A stretch of DNA of 64,000 bases, taken from Legionella fallonii LLAP-10. Its GTDB lineage: Bacteria > Pseudomonadota > Gammaproteobacteria > Legionellales > Legionellaceae. The stretch covers positions 3,546,501 to 3,610,500 of the forward strand of contig NZ_LN614827.1 in the NCBI RefSeq assembly GCF_000953135.1. The letters are read 5' to 3'. The position numbers were made by a program, and so were the translations under genes. Position 1 is the stretch's first letter, and each line of letters begins with the position of its first letter. Below the pieces are notes generated by a model. It saw nothing but the letters and a program-made list of their open reading frames with translations, ran no database searches and was not told the origin of the DNA. Below are positions 41,152 through 50,967 of the stretch, one piece after another.

Positions 41152-44100
41152 ATGGAATTAGTAATGACGAACAAGATGTTTTCTTTATCCCTTGCACAAC
41201 AAGACATTTACTTTGATCAACTCTATCACTCTGAAAGTCCTTTATATAATGTTGGTGGATATATTAATCTCCCTCGAATTAACATTGAAAAATTAATTGA
41301 AGCACATAGACAGCTTGTTAATTCGAACGATGCTTTTGGTATTCGAATTGTTGAATGTAAGGAGGGAGTAAACCAATTTATATGCGAAGATCGAATGGAT
41401 TCATTATCTATTATTGATTTCTCTAGTGACTCTACCCCGTTAACTGCAGCTGAAGCTTGGACCAAAAAACTTTTTGAAACTCCAATTGCTATGATGAATA
41501 ATCAGCTTTGTTATGCCTATTTGGTAAAAATTAGCAATAATTCATTTTGGTATGTAGGTATTGCCCATCATATTTCTATTGATGGTTGGGGATTTTTAAA
41601 TTGGTCTGAAAGTTTGGCTAAGCTTTACAATAATATTCCAGTAACCTGTAATAATGATAGTTGGAATCAGATCCTTTTAGATGAGCAACACTATTTAAAT
41701 AATAAAAAATATTCTGATGATAAAAAATATTGGTTGGATTACTGCTCTGAAATGCCTAACAAATTACTTTCAGCCAATTATTTACGATACTTCAAGGAAA
41801 ATAAAACAATTCCTAGTCGTCGACACACTGTCAATCTTTCTAGCGCCACATTTAGTGTTTTGGAGAATTTAGCCAATGACCTAAAGGTTGGAGTACCCAA
41901 TGTTTTCTTAGGTGTATTAGCGAGTTATTTTTCGATTGCCTATGAGCAGGAAAAAATGGTTTTTGGTATTCCTTCACATGGCCGAAGAAACCGAATTCAA
42001 AAAAAAATGATAGGCGTTTTCACCAGTGTGAGCCCTATGATTTTAAATATAGATAGTAATAAATCAACTCAAGAAATCATAACGAATATTACAAAACAAC
42101 AGAAGATCAATTATCGTCACCAACGATTTTCCATGGGTGAAATCATGCGAGAACTACCTTTTAGGGGCAGTTCTGAAACCATGTATGATGTTTTATTCAA
42201 TTACTTGAAATTCGATTATTGTGATTTAATGTTTGATGAAAATGAAGCAAGCCTCTTTTACTTGAGTCATAATCATCAGCAGACTCCCCTCTCAATCATC
42301 GTATGGGAAGGAGATAATAATGAAGTAGCGCTTCATCTGGACTATAATTTAGCCTACTTTTCTGAAAAAGAAATGCTGTTACTAGCGAACAGGATAGAAT
42401 TTTTATTAGAGTCATTAGGAAATAATTTAACTACCCCGTTACGGGGTATAAGCATATTACCAGAAACAGAACGTCATAAATTATTGATAGAATGGAATAA
42501 CACTAATACGCAGCGCTCTCATAGCACCATTCATAGATTGTTCGAGATGCAAGCAGCTTGTATACCAGACACCGTGGCCTTGGTGTATAAAGATCAACAA
42601 CTTAGTTATGATGAACTCAATGGACGTGCTAATCAATTGGCATATTATCTGACGTGCTGCGGTGTAGGTCCTGAAATGTTGGTGGGACTCTATGTAACAC
42701 GTAGCATAGAGATGATAATCGGGATACTGGGTATTCTGAAGGCGGGCGGTGCCTATGTACCGATTGATCCTAACTATCCTTCAGAACGCATTGCTTTTAT
42801 GATTAATGATTCAAAACCGATGGTATTACTTTCACAGCACCATCTAAAACCTATACTTGATGCATGCGAATTTAAGATTGAAACATTCTTTTTGGATTCA
42901 GATTGGAGTAAAATCGAGCGGCTCAGCACAGAAAATCTAAAGCACAGCACAGATCCTGCTAATTTGGCGTATGTCATTTATACCTCGGGTTCTACAGGCA
43001 AACCAAAGGGAGCCTGCATCACGCATCAAGCTGCTATAAATTTAAAAACGGCTTTAGTAAATCAAATATACAAAAATGTTGATGACGTAGTTGGATTGAG
43101 GATTGGCCTAAATGCATCCATCTCTTTCGATGCCTCAGTTCAGCAATGGCTCTTGTTGCTGCAAGGCGCCTCTCTATATCTGATTCCTGAGTATATTCGC
43201 AACGATCCGGATTTGTTAACCTCGACACTTAGCGCTTGGCAATTAGATGTTCTCGACTGTACGCCATCGCAGCTCCCGCTTCTGCTTTCATCGGAGCACC
43301 CTGTCGGATTGGCCAAGATTTTTCTCGTTGGAGGCGAGGCTATCAATCATCAATTATGGAAAACAATGCAGCAACGATTCGGGCAAAGTTTCTACAATGT
43401 CTACGGTCTAACCGAAACAACGGTTGATTCCCTCTTTTGCAATATTCAAACTGCGGGCGATACTCCTGTGTTAGGACATCCGATCGATAACGTACAAGTA
43501 TATCTTCTTGATACGGATCTAAACCCTGTTCCTATCGGCGTTGCTGGCGAAATCTACATCGGCGGCGCTGGATTGGCCCGAGCTTACTTAGGCCGGCCCG
43601 AACTCAGTGCAGAAAAATTTATTCCGAACCCATTCAGCAGCGAGCGTGGCGATCGCATGTTCAAATCTGGTGATGAGGCACGCTACCTGCCGGACGGAAA
43701 TATAGAATATCTAGGACGGAATGACTCTCAAGTTAAGATCCGTGGCTTCCGCATAGAGTTAGGAGAGATTGAAGCTGCGCTGATGACTTTACCTGATGTA
43801 AGTGAAGCGGTGGTTGTTGTTAGAGAAAATAGTCCTGAGGACAAGCGCTTGGTAAGTTATTTGGTAATGAATCAAGAGAAGGTTTTACCAGATCATAAAA
43901 AGCTGCGTAATCTATTACTGCAATTCCTTCCCGAATATATGGTGCCGGCGTATTTCTTAACGGTGCCTGCCCTACCATTAACTCCAAATAATAAAATCGA
44001 CAGGAATGCTTTACCTGATCCTTGTATGCTGCTCAATAAGTCCAGTGACGCCGATTTATATACGGAAACTGAGACAGTCTTAGCAAATATCTGGACAGAA

Positions 44101-47100
44101 GTCCTGAAACTCGATGGAATCGGCAGACAAGATAACTTCTTCGAGCTTGGTGGTCACTCGTTATTGACTACTCAAGTAGCCGCGCGTGTTAATGAATTTT
44201 TTGGTGTAGAATTACAGATTCGCTCTTTTTTTGAGCACCCACTATTGGCAGATTTAGCCTCGTTAATAGATGCAGTCCAGCAGGAGCTTTGCTTATCGAA
44301 TGCTCCATCATTAGTTGCGCAGGCTCGTCCTCCGCGCTTGCCCTTATCATATGCACAAGAACGCTTGTGGCTGTTAGAGCAAATCGAAGCAATGGGATCG
44401 ACCTACAATATTTCTGGGGCAATACGCCTTATTGGTCTATTCGATTATCATGCATTCGAACAGACTATAACGGAAATTGTACGTCGTCACGATTCTCTGC
44501 GCACAAGATTTGTCGCGGATGATGAAACTGTCGAACAAATAATCGCCGCACCAGGTGAATTTACAATACATCATATTAACTTATCAGACCTACCGGACAA
44601 ATTTCGTGCTGAAGAGGCAAATCACACATTAAACGCTGAGGCATCACACATTTTTAATCTGTCAGCCGGCTCCCTATTTCGAGTTACAGTGATACAACTT
44701 TCACCTGAAGAACATATTGTAGCCATTGTGATGCACCATCTCGTCTCGGATGGTTGGTCGTTAGGTGTACTAACTCGTGAACTCGGCGCTTTATATACGT
44801 CTTACTCCCAAGGATTGGATTCTCCGCTTCAAGAATTGGCAGTACAGTACACCGATTATGCTTTATGGCAGCGCCAGTGGCTACAAGGTGATGTACTTAA
44901 ACGTCAAATTAGTTACTGGAAGGATAAATTAAACGGCATCCCTCTTGGCCTAGATCTCCCGCTTGATCGGCCTCGCCCTGCAGTACAAAGCTTCCGTGGA
45001 GCGAGCGTGAACTTCACTTTGCCAAAACTATTGACTCAGCAAATGGCGACTTTGGCGCATGCAGAAAATGCGACATTATTCATGGTACTGCTCACCTGCT
45101 TCCAACATCTGCTATCTCGTTGGACCGCCCAAAAAGATATTGTTCTTGGTACTCCAGTAGCAGGACGCAGAGAACGCCAAACCGAAGGGTTAATAGGATT
45201 CTTTGTTAACATTTTAGTGTTGCGCACTGATGTATCCGGTACCCCAAGCATGCGACAGTTACTTGCACGCACCAAGGAGACTGCGTTACAAGCATACAGT
45301 CATCAGGATCTACCTTTTGAAAGACTGGTCGAAGAAATTAATCCCGTACGAGACCTTTCCCGACCTCCAATTTTTCAAGTGATGATCAATTCAATTCCAG
45401 CAAATGATAGACCAGAAACATTGCAGCTTCCAAATTTGAAGGTCGAGACACTTTCAGCTGGTGAAGTCAAGGCTCGTTATGAGCTAATGTTGCGAGTAAG
45501 AGAAGACAGTGACTCTATTACCTGCTCTTTAGAGTACGCTACTGACTTGTTTGATGCTTCCACCATTGAAAGATTAGCCGAGCACTACCGTACATTACTA
45601 GAGCAAGCTGTATCATCACCTGATAGCCCATTGTGTGATTTTTCATTGTTAAGCGAGAAAGAACGGCACTTAATTTTGGAGGAATGGAATACTAAATTTC
45701 CGGCTTTCGAGTCTCTATGCGTGCATCAAATGTTTCGCTCTCAAGTCGAATGTGATCCAATGAGAATAGCAATTGAGTTCCGCGATGAAAGTATAAACTA
45801 TAATACTCTGGATAAGTGGTCAGATTGGTTGGCAGCTCATCTAAGTGCTGAAGGAAGTGTTCCTGGAGTGATTGTTAGCTTGGTTATGCACCCTTCTACA
45901 GCAACTCTTGCGGCCTTGTTAGGTATCCTAAAAACTGGTGCCAGTTGTTTGCCGATCGAAGCTGACTATCCTAAAGCACGTATATTAGAATTGCTATCGG
46001 AAAGTGGTTCATCTTTGGTAGTTGGTATTCAGGGGTTTGGAAAGGATTTAGCGAACTTAAACTACTCTATCATTGAATTGGATGAGCAGATAGATACAGT
46101 GGCTATCTTCTCCTCTGAATCTATTGATACGCTGGTGAGCATGGATGATATCGCTTTTCTATTTCCAGAATGGGATGCTAGTAGCAGACTCAAATTTATT
46201 TCTATAACACACCGAGGCATATCACATCGATTGATGAAAATGGCTGATTGCGTAAAGGATAAAATGCATAGATATGCTCAGCCCTTCGAGCCATCGGCGC
46301 GAGATGTGCTGCTGCCGTTGATGGTAGGTGGATACATACAGATGCTTGCCGGAACCGAATACGCTCAGAAAGAAGAAATCACTCATTACGGTATATCTCG
46401 ATACAAAGAAGCTCTACCAGGTCTGTTACCGACAAAAGCTCCTGCACTTGGACGTCCAGTTCCCGGGGTACTCACCTATATTCTTGATGAACGATTAGCG
46501 CTAGTACCACCAAACGTGATTGGTGAACTTTACATTAGTGGAGACCCGTGGATTCTTGGCTATGTAGGACATTCCCACCTTACAGCAGAAGATTTTCTTC
46601 CGTCCCCCTTCATGGCTGGACAACGTTTATTCCGAACCAAAGAACACGCTCGTTGGCGTTCTAATGGACAGATCGAGTTCATTGGTAGAACGAAACAAGC
46701 TTTGATCAATGGGCGATATATTGATTTTAGAGAAATTGAATCTGCGTTGAAGGCTAATTCAGTAGTAAGCGAGGCTTTAGTGGTAGCATACGAAGATTCT
46801 AAGCATCAGATTCAATTAATAGGGTATATATCGCTGCATCCTCACTTTTCTGAAAACACCAATGAAATCAACTGGCATGAAGAGTTATCAATAATACTTC
46901 CGGCTCACAAGTTGCCAAGTAAGATTATAAGTGTAGAGCAGCTACCGAAGTTAGCAAGAGGAGAAATTGACTGGGATGAATTGCCGCCCCCAGAAAGTCA
47001 CTGCATCACATATGTTGCCCCAGAAACACAGCTAGAGAGAGAAATTGCGGCCATTTGGATTGAATTTCTGAGAATTGAAAAAGTCAGTATGGAAGATAAT

Positions 47101-47313
47101 TTCTTCAATTTAGGGGGGCATTCACTTTTAGCCATGTTGTTAATGGCCCGTCTTCGCCAAGACTATGGCGTTGACTTCTCAATTCGTACGTTGTTTGAAT
47201 CTAAGACTCTAAGAGATTTTGTTGAGCTTGTCATGCAAGCACAACAATTGAATAACAACATCTTTTCTTCGGAAAGGGAAAGCATGTTTGATGACGAAGT
47301 GGGGATTCTTTAG
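41152..47313 (+). CDS. Nonribosomal peptide synthetase, two modules with a degenerate last A domain (NRPS2)
   Basis: 2,053 aa. Order: C (10-430, HHISIDGWG about 139; nothing precedes it, so a starter-type role is likely); A4 (455-950, intact YTSGSTGKPKG, YGLTETT); T (LGGHSL about 985); C (1060-1490, HHLVSDGWS); degenerate A* (1520-1945); T (LGGHSL about 1985); end. By-eye pocket residues of A4 are DAQDLGVVD, which with the invariant Lys is the textbook Gln code. A* lacks the A3 phosphate loop, the A4-A5 region and the catalytic Lys of A10, so it should not adenylate. No thioesterase domain. The start could also be 41164. Probably acts before NRPS1. Confidence 0.95.
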   Translation: MELVMTNKMFSLSLAQQDIYFDQLYHSESPLYNVGGYINLPRINIEKLIEAHRQLVNSNDAFGIRIVECKEGVNQFICEDRMDSLSIIDFSSDSTPLTAAEAWTKKLFETPIAMMNNQLCYAYLVKISNNSFWYVGIAHHISIDGWGFLNWSESLAKLYNNIPVTCNNDSWNQILLDEQHYLNNKKYSDDKKYWLDYCSEMPNKLLSANYLRYFKENKTIPSRRHTVNLSSATFSVLENLANDLKVGVPNVFLGVLASYFSIAYEQEKMVFGIPSHGRRNRIQKKMIGVFTSVSPMILNIDSNKSTQEIITNITKQQKINYRHQRFSMGEIMRELPFRGSSETMYDVLFNYLKFDYCDLMFDENEASLFYLSHNHQQTPLSIIVWEGDNNEVALHLDYNLAYFSEKEMLLLANRIEFLLESLGNNLTTPLRGISILPETERHKLLIEWNNTNTQRSHSTIHRLFEMQAACIPDTVALVYKDQQLSYDELNGRANQLAYYLTCCGVGPEMLVGLYVTRSIEMIIGILGILKAGGAYVPIDPNYPSERIAFMINDSKPMVLLSQHHLKPILDACEFKIETFFLDSDWSKIERLSTENLKHSTDPANLAYVIYTSGSTGKPKGACITHQAAINLKTALVNQIYKNVDDVVGLRIGLNASISFDASVQQWLLLLQGASLYLIPEYIRNDPDLLTSTLSAWQLDVLDCTPSQLPLLLSSEHPVGLAKIFLVGGEAINHQLWKTMQQRFGQSFYNVYGLTETTVDSLFCNIQTAGDTPVLGHPIDNVQVYLLDTDLNPVPIGVAGEIYIGGAGLARAYLGRPELSAEKFIPNPFSSERGDRMFKSGDEARYLPDGNIEYLGRNDSQVKIRGFRIELGEIEAALMTLPDVSEAVVVVRENSPEDKRLVSYLVMNQEKVLPDHKKLRNLLLQFLPEYMVPAYFLTVPALPLTPNNKIDRNALPDPCMLLNKSSDADLYTETETVLANIWTEVLKLDGIGRQDNFFELGGHSLLTTQVAARVNEFFGVELQIRSFFEHPLLADLASLIDAVQQELCLSNAPSLVAQARPPRLPLSYAQERLWLLEQIEAMGSTYNISGAIRLIGLFDYHAFEQTITEIVRRHDSLRTRFVADDETVEQIIAAPGEFTIHHINLSDLPDKFRAEEANHTLNAEASHIFNLSAGSLFRVTVIQLSPEEHIVAIVMHHLVSDGWSLGVLTRELGALYTSYSQGLDSPLQELAVQYTDYALWQRQWLQGDVLKRQISYWKDKLNGIPLGLDLPLDRPRPAVQSFRGASVNFTLPKLLTQQMATLAHAENATLFMVLLTCFQHLLSRWTAQKDIVLGTPVAGRRERQTEGLIGFFVNILVLRTDVSGTPSMRQLLARTKETALQAYSHQDLPFERLVEEINPVRDLSRPPIFQVMINSIPANDRPETLQLPNLKVETLSAGEVKARYELMLRVREDSDSITCSLEYATDLFDASTIERLAEHYRTLLEQAVSSPDSPLCDFSLLSEKERHLILEEWNTKFPAFESLCVHQMFRSQVECDPMRIAIEFRDESINYNTLDKWSDWLAAHLSAEGSVPGVIVSLVMHPSTATLAALLGILKTGASCLPIEADYPKARILELLSESGSSLVVGIQGFGKDLANLNYSIIELDEQIDTVAIFSSESIDTLVSMDDIAFLFPEWDASSRLKFISITHRGISHRLMKMADCVKDKMHRYAQPFEPSARDVLLPLMVGGYIQMLAGTEYAQKEEITHYGISRYKEALPGLLPTKAPALGRPVPGVLTYILDERLALVPPNVIGELYISGDPWILGYVGHSHLTAEDFLPSPFMAGQRLFRTKEHARWRSNGQIEFIGRTKQALINGRYIDFREIESALKANSVVSEALVVAYEDSKHQIQLIGYISLHPHFSENTNEINWHEELSIILPAHKLPSKIISVEQLPKLARGEIDWDELPPPESHCITYVAPETQLEREIAAIWIEFLRIEKVSMEDNFFNLGGHSLLAMLLMARLRQDYGVDFSIRTLFESKTLRDFVELVMQAQQLNNNIFSSERESMFDDEVGIL
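45709..47000 (+). other. Degenerate adenylation domain (A*) within NRPS2
   Basis: About 430 residues against about 500 in the first A domain of the same protein. The shortening lies between the A3 position (here FLFPEWDASSRLKF instead of YTSGSTGxPKG) and A6, removing the pocket and the YGPTE motif. A7 reads FRTKEHARW instead of YRTGD, and A10 reads ARGEIDWDELP, without the Lys. Flanking C and T domains look intact, which suggests the domain is retained as a spacer. Confidence 0.85.
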
Positions 47314-47372
47314 CCCATTTAAAAGATGCTAGAAATCAATTTTTGGCAATGCTTTTTTAAGGAGATTTAATA

Positions 47373-49076
47373 ATGAATGAACTTCAATCCGCAAGCCCGT
47401 CAGTGTCTCTGCACGTTGACGCCCGGATTTATAAAGGTAGAATTTTAACCGATCGACTGATGGACCGAGTCAGTTTACCCCAGGTACTAGAAGGGCTGAA
47501 GTCTAGCAAGACAATGCCCGCCTTAACTTGGTATGACGGGGATAAAAAATCCCAACATTATTCCTACGGTGAACTGTTGTTACAGATCAAGCGACTTGCG
47601 CATTGGTTTGTTGTAAGACATGGAGTCACCTCTGAAGATCGTGTGGTTGTCATTTCTAAAAATTCTCCTGAGGCATTCATCACCCACTTATCGTTAATGT
47701 CTATCGGTGCTATAACTGTGCCTGTCAGCAATACTGAATCACTTCGTGTGCTGCAGGTAATAATTGATAAAGTACGCCCTCAAATTCTGGTGACAGGTTC
47801 AGGGGTAGCACCTGAACTCTTGAACGCAAAGAAAATAGCTGTACATTCTTTGCCAAGCTTGCCCTTAGTAGCGATCACCGATGAAGATAAATTTATTTGG
47901 CCGAATCAATATGTGTCACCAGATGATCCTGCGGTAATTCTGTTCACTTCAGGCACGACATCAACTCCTAAAGGGGCCTGTCTAAGTCACTATAATCTAC
48001 TGGTAAATGCAGAAGGATTAACAAGAACACATCAACTGACTAAGCTTCGAGTTCATATGTGTGTCCTCCCACTTTTCCATGCTAATGCTTTTGGGTTTTC
48101 AATGATTGCTTCTCTTTATGCCGGCAATCATGTGGTGTTATGTGCGGGATTACCTGGCTCGGCAATCTGGTCAATCTTAGATGAACAGAACGTGAATATT
48201 ATTTCACTGGTGCCTGAAATGATTCGGGTTCTTTCCGCTATTTCAGTATCAAGAAAATCTTTACCCGAACTCCAATATGCCGTATCAGCAGCTGCTCCTC
48301 TATCTAACGCTGTAGCACGTGAGTTTATGGCTAACACAGGTATTGATATCCATCAAGGATATGGCTTAAGTGAATGTGTAAATTTTGCAGCAACTATTCC
48401 TTGGAGCGTTTCAGGAACGGACCTACAACGCACAATTGAGGGTTGGAAAGTTCCAAGCATCGGCCCAGAATTGTTTGGATGTGAAATGAATATATTGCGC
48501 GGGAACGGAACACTGGCCTCGGAAGAAGAAGAAGGGGAAATAGTAATTTCTGGTCATACAACAATGTTAGGTTACTGGGATGAGGTAGCTGCTACACAAA
48601 TGGCTCTCGAGGGTGGTGGCTTACGTACAGGAGATTTGGGATTTTTCACTACGATAGATGGCAATCGATATTTCTTTGTAACTGGCCGCAAAAAAGAAAT
48701 TATCATACGTTATGGGGAAAATCTATCCCCTCAAGCAATCGAAGCTGAGCTCGAAGCTCTGCGCGGTCTTTGTCGATTTGGCATCACGGGATTCCCTAAC
48801 GATTTAGCTGGAGAAGAAATTGGCTTGTATGTATGTGCACAACGCACTCTTGCCAATGAAGAAAAGGTGTTGAAAATAGTTCGTGCTTGCACAACACGCT
48901 ACCGACCACGAGTAATTATGTTTGGAAATGAGCCTATTCCGGCAACTCCAACAGGTAAAATTAAGCGTAGCTTACTAGCGCAGCGCTTCCAAATCGATAG
49001 AAAAGCATTCTTTGGTGATGATCCTGTATTGGAATCGGCTAAAGCTGAAAATGCTCAACTCGTCAATTGTGATTAA
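47373..49076 (+). CDS. Stand-alone AMP-forming acyl/aryl ligase (ANL superfamily)
   Basis: Activates a carboxylic acid as acyl-AMP and passes it to CoA or to a carrier-protein thiol. 567 aa. Seen: phosphate loop LFTSGTTSTPKGA (about 190), GYGLSE (about 328), LRTGDLG (about 423), the hinge GRKKEIII (about 440) and the C-terminal catalytic Lys in TPTGKIKRS (about 530). No carrier domain is fused. It starts 59 bases after NRPS2 with AAGGAG before the ATG. Likely roles are activating the acyl starter for the first C domain, or loading the T domain next to A*; both are inferences from position. Confidence 0.88.
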   Translation: MNELQSASPSVSLHVDARIYKGRILTDRLMDRVSLPQVLEGLKSSKTMPALTWYDGDKKSQHYSYGELLLQIKRLAHWFVVRHGVTSEDRVVVISKNSPEAFITHLSLMSIGAITVPVSNTESLRVLQVIIDKVRPQILVTGSGVAPELLNAKKIAVHSLPSLPLVAITDEDKFIWPNQYVSPDDPAVILFTSGTTSTPKGACLSHYNLLVNAEGLTRTHQLTKLRVHMCVLPLFHANAFGFSMIASLYAGNHVVLCAGLPGSAIWSILDEQNVNIISLVPEMIRVLSAISVSRKSLPELQYAVSAAAPLSNAVAREFMANTGIDIHQGYGLSECVNFAATIPWSVSGTDLQRTIEGWKVPSIGPELFGCEMNILRGNGTLASEEEEGEIVISGHTTMLGYWDEVAATQMALEGGGLRTGDLGFFTTIDGNRYFFVTGRKKEIIIRYGENLSPQAIEAELEALRGLCRFGITGFPNDLAGEEIGLYVCAQRTLANEEKVLKIVRACTTRYRPRVIMFGNEPIPATPTGKIKRSLLAQRFQIDRKAFFGDDPVLESAKAENAQLVNCD

Positions 49077-49097
49077 TCAATTTAAAGAGGAAAAACT

Positions 49098-49805
49098 GTG
49101 AAAAAAAATGAAAGCTTTATACCTTACCCATTATCGCACGGCATGCTATCGAATATGGAATCCGACACTTTCCCGACTCAACTATGGGGATGCTCGCACG
49201 ATTTGTTGCAACTGCCAGAAAACGCGACGCATTTCGGGTATGTTTACGATGGAACTTTGACAATCAACCACTATTCAGGTGAGTTCAAATTAAAAAAGGG
49301 GATGTATTTTTCGGCTCCAGGAATAACAGAAATAGATGGTGACGGCGAAGGTATTGTAATCTCTCGTTTGGGTTATGAAGGCTTTTTTAATATAGGGGGT
49401 CCAGTCGAAGATCAAGGTCGCCTGAACTATATTGACGGATGCACAGACTCGTTGTTAATTCCTCCTATTCTAATGGGTGATGGCTGCTTAAACATGCTAT
49501 ATTTCCCTACTGGCATTGACCAAACGATCCATACTCATCCTTCTATGAGAGTTGGTATAGTAATTCGCGGTCAAGGCGAATGTATCACTCCTGCTGGAAT
49601 TATTCCGTTGCTTCCAGGTTGTGTCTTTGTTATCCCAACTGATGGTGAACACGGCTTCCGTACAAAAAATTCGGAAATGGCTGTCATTGCTTACCATCCA
49701 GATAGTGACTTTGGTCCAACTCACGAGTTCCATCCAATGATAAATCGAACTATTGTAAATGGTGTCTCAGCCAACAAGATTGAACAAATATGGACCCAGA
49801 GATAG
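49098..49805 (+). CDS. Cupin-fold protein, possible tailoring enzyme
   Basis: 235 aa, two beta-rich halves consistent with a bicupin. The second half has a metal-site pattern: HTHPSMRVGIVIRGQGE (about 152-168) and later GEHGF (about 192). The first half lacks a full His set. The gene follows the ligase by 21 bases with AGAGGAAAA before the GTG/ATG region, so it belongs to the NRPS operon. Possible roles are oxygenation, isomerisation or sensing; sequence alone does not decide. Confidence 0.7.
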   Translation: MKKNESFIPYPLSHGMLSNMESDTFPTQLWGCSHDLLQLPENATHFGYVYDGTLTINHYSGEFKLKKGMYFSAPGITEIDGDGEGIVISRLGYEGFFNIGGPVEDQGRLNYIDGCTDSLLIPPILMGDGCLNMLYFPTGIDQTIHTHPSMRVGIVIRGQGECITPAGIIPLLPGCVFVIPTDGEHGFRTKNSEMAVIAYHPDSDFGPTHEFHPMINRTIVNGVSANKIEQIWTQR

Positions 49806-49887
49806 TATCCAAATTCGTGTCAAAACTTATGAGTTTAGACAGCATTTAGCATTATATCTTAAAACGTAGAAAGAAAAGGCTGTAGAT

Positions 49888-50037
49888 TTAAGCGATAGTT
49901 ATTATTAAGATTATCGCTATAAAAATAGGTGCTCCGTAATAACTTAATTTTCCTTCTTTATTAATAAAACTTATTTCTTTAATATTTTCGATAAGTCTCT
50001 GAGCAAATCTTTGTTTTTTTCCTTTCCAAATAGACAT
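49888..50037 (-). CDS. Predicted small membrane protein
   Basis: A 49-codon frame: a basic N-terminus (MSIWKGKKQRFAQRLIE), a short amphipathic part, and one hydrophobic helix at the very end (APIFIAIILIITIA). The charge and hydrophobicity layout looks like a real tail-anchored microprotein. Against it: no clear ribosome-binding site. It sits between the cupin and the AbiE pair, convergent with the NRPS operon. A stress peptide or toxin is conceivable. Confidence 0.4.
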   Translation of the reverse strand: MSIWKGKKQRFAQRLIENIKEISFINKEGKLSYYGAPIFIAIILIITIA

Positions 50038-50103
50038 TTCTATAGTCAATCAGGCAAGAAATTTAGTTTGAAATGGAACAGCCATACAAAATATTTCATT
50101 GTC

Positions 50104-50967
50104 CTAGGAGACAGCTTTTGTAGCCAAAGACATTGATGACTGAATAAGTGTACTAATCCGTGAAATAACTTCTACTAATGATCTCTGCTCTAGTTCATTT
50201 TTTCTCAAAAAGGCTTTCCACATTGACTCCCTGCTTGGATCGTTAGCAAACTCATCAGTCAGACCAATGGGCAGTGCCTCAGGAAGAATCATTCCTCGAC
50301 GGGTAAATGTAGCTTGTATAGCTTCGGCTAATATTTGATTATCTATCTGCTCATTATTTAATAATACATAAAGATCCAAGTAGTCTTTTAATCGACTATT
50401 CGCCATGCCCAATAATGCAATTGCGTGCAGCTTTTCTGCAATTACCGTATAAATTGGATAAGTACGGATTTTAGGGGCAGGAAGATCACTAAGAAGTACG
50501 GGATAATGAGCATCTATTGGCCCAGGGGTAACTGCATCACCATAGCCTATATCAATTTGTATTTTAATCTTTGCTTTCGCCAATTCCCCAAATAACTCAA
50601 CTCTTGCTCCAGTATAACCTCCATCTTTTTTGATAGTGTCAACCGTCACTGATTCAGACAGGAAACTTATTCCATCATCTGCAGAGATTCTGCAAATTTT
50701 ACTGAACGTTTGTTTAATATACGCTAGATCATTATCACCAAATCCCAATAAATCAATATCTTTAGTTGGGCGATGAGGCATGTCATACCAGAGGTTAAAT
50801 AGTAAGGCACCTTTCAACAAAAACTGTTTAGAATATTCTGATTCTCCAATTCGATATAACAAACGCTCTAGACCATAACGAGTCAATACCGCATTAAAAT
50901 CAGAACCTTCTTTAACAGCTATATTCTTTAAACGTGAGCGTACAGACTCACCAATATTTTTTGTCAT
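50104..50967 (-). CDS. AbiEii-type nucleotidyltransferase toxin
   Basis: Toxin of a type IV toxin-antitoxin / abortive-infection pair; family members are nucleotidyltransferases that block growth, some by modifying tRNA. 287 aa. Seen: KGALLFNLWYDMPHRPTKD and DIDLLGFGDND (about 48-75), the nucleotidyltransferase aspartate pair of the family, and a later KLHAIALLGMANSRLKDYLDLYVL (about 180) that matches the conserved K..R.KDYxD block. It overlaps the antitoxin gene by 4 bases (ATGA). It may stabilise the island or defend against phage. Confidence 0.88.
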   Translation of the reverse strand: MTKNIGESVRSRLKNIAVKEGSDFNAVLTRYGLERLLYRIGESEYSKQFLLKGALLFNLWYDMPHRPTKDIDLLGFGDNDLAYIKQTFSKICRISADDGISFLSESVTVDTIKKDGGYTGARVELFGELAKAKIKIQIDIGYGDAVTPGPIDAHYPVLLSDLPAPKIRTYPIYTVIAEKLHAIALLGMANSRLKDYLDLYVLLNNEQIDNQILAEAIQATFTRRGMILPEALPIGLTDEFANDPSRESMWKAFLRKNELEQRSLVEVISRISTLIQSSMSLATKAVS

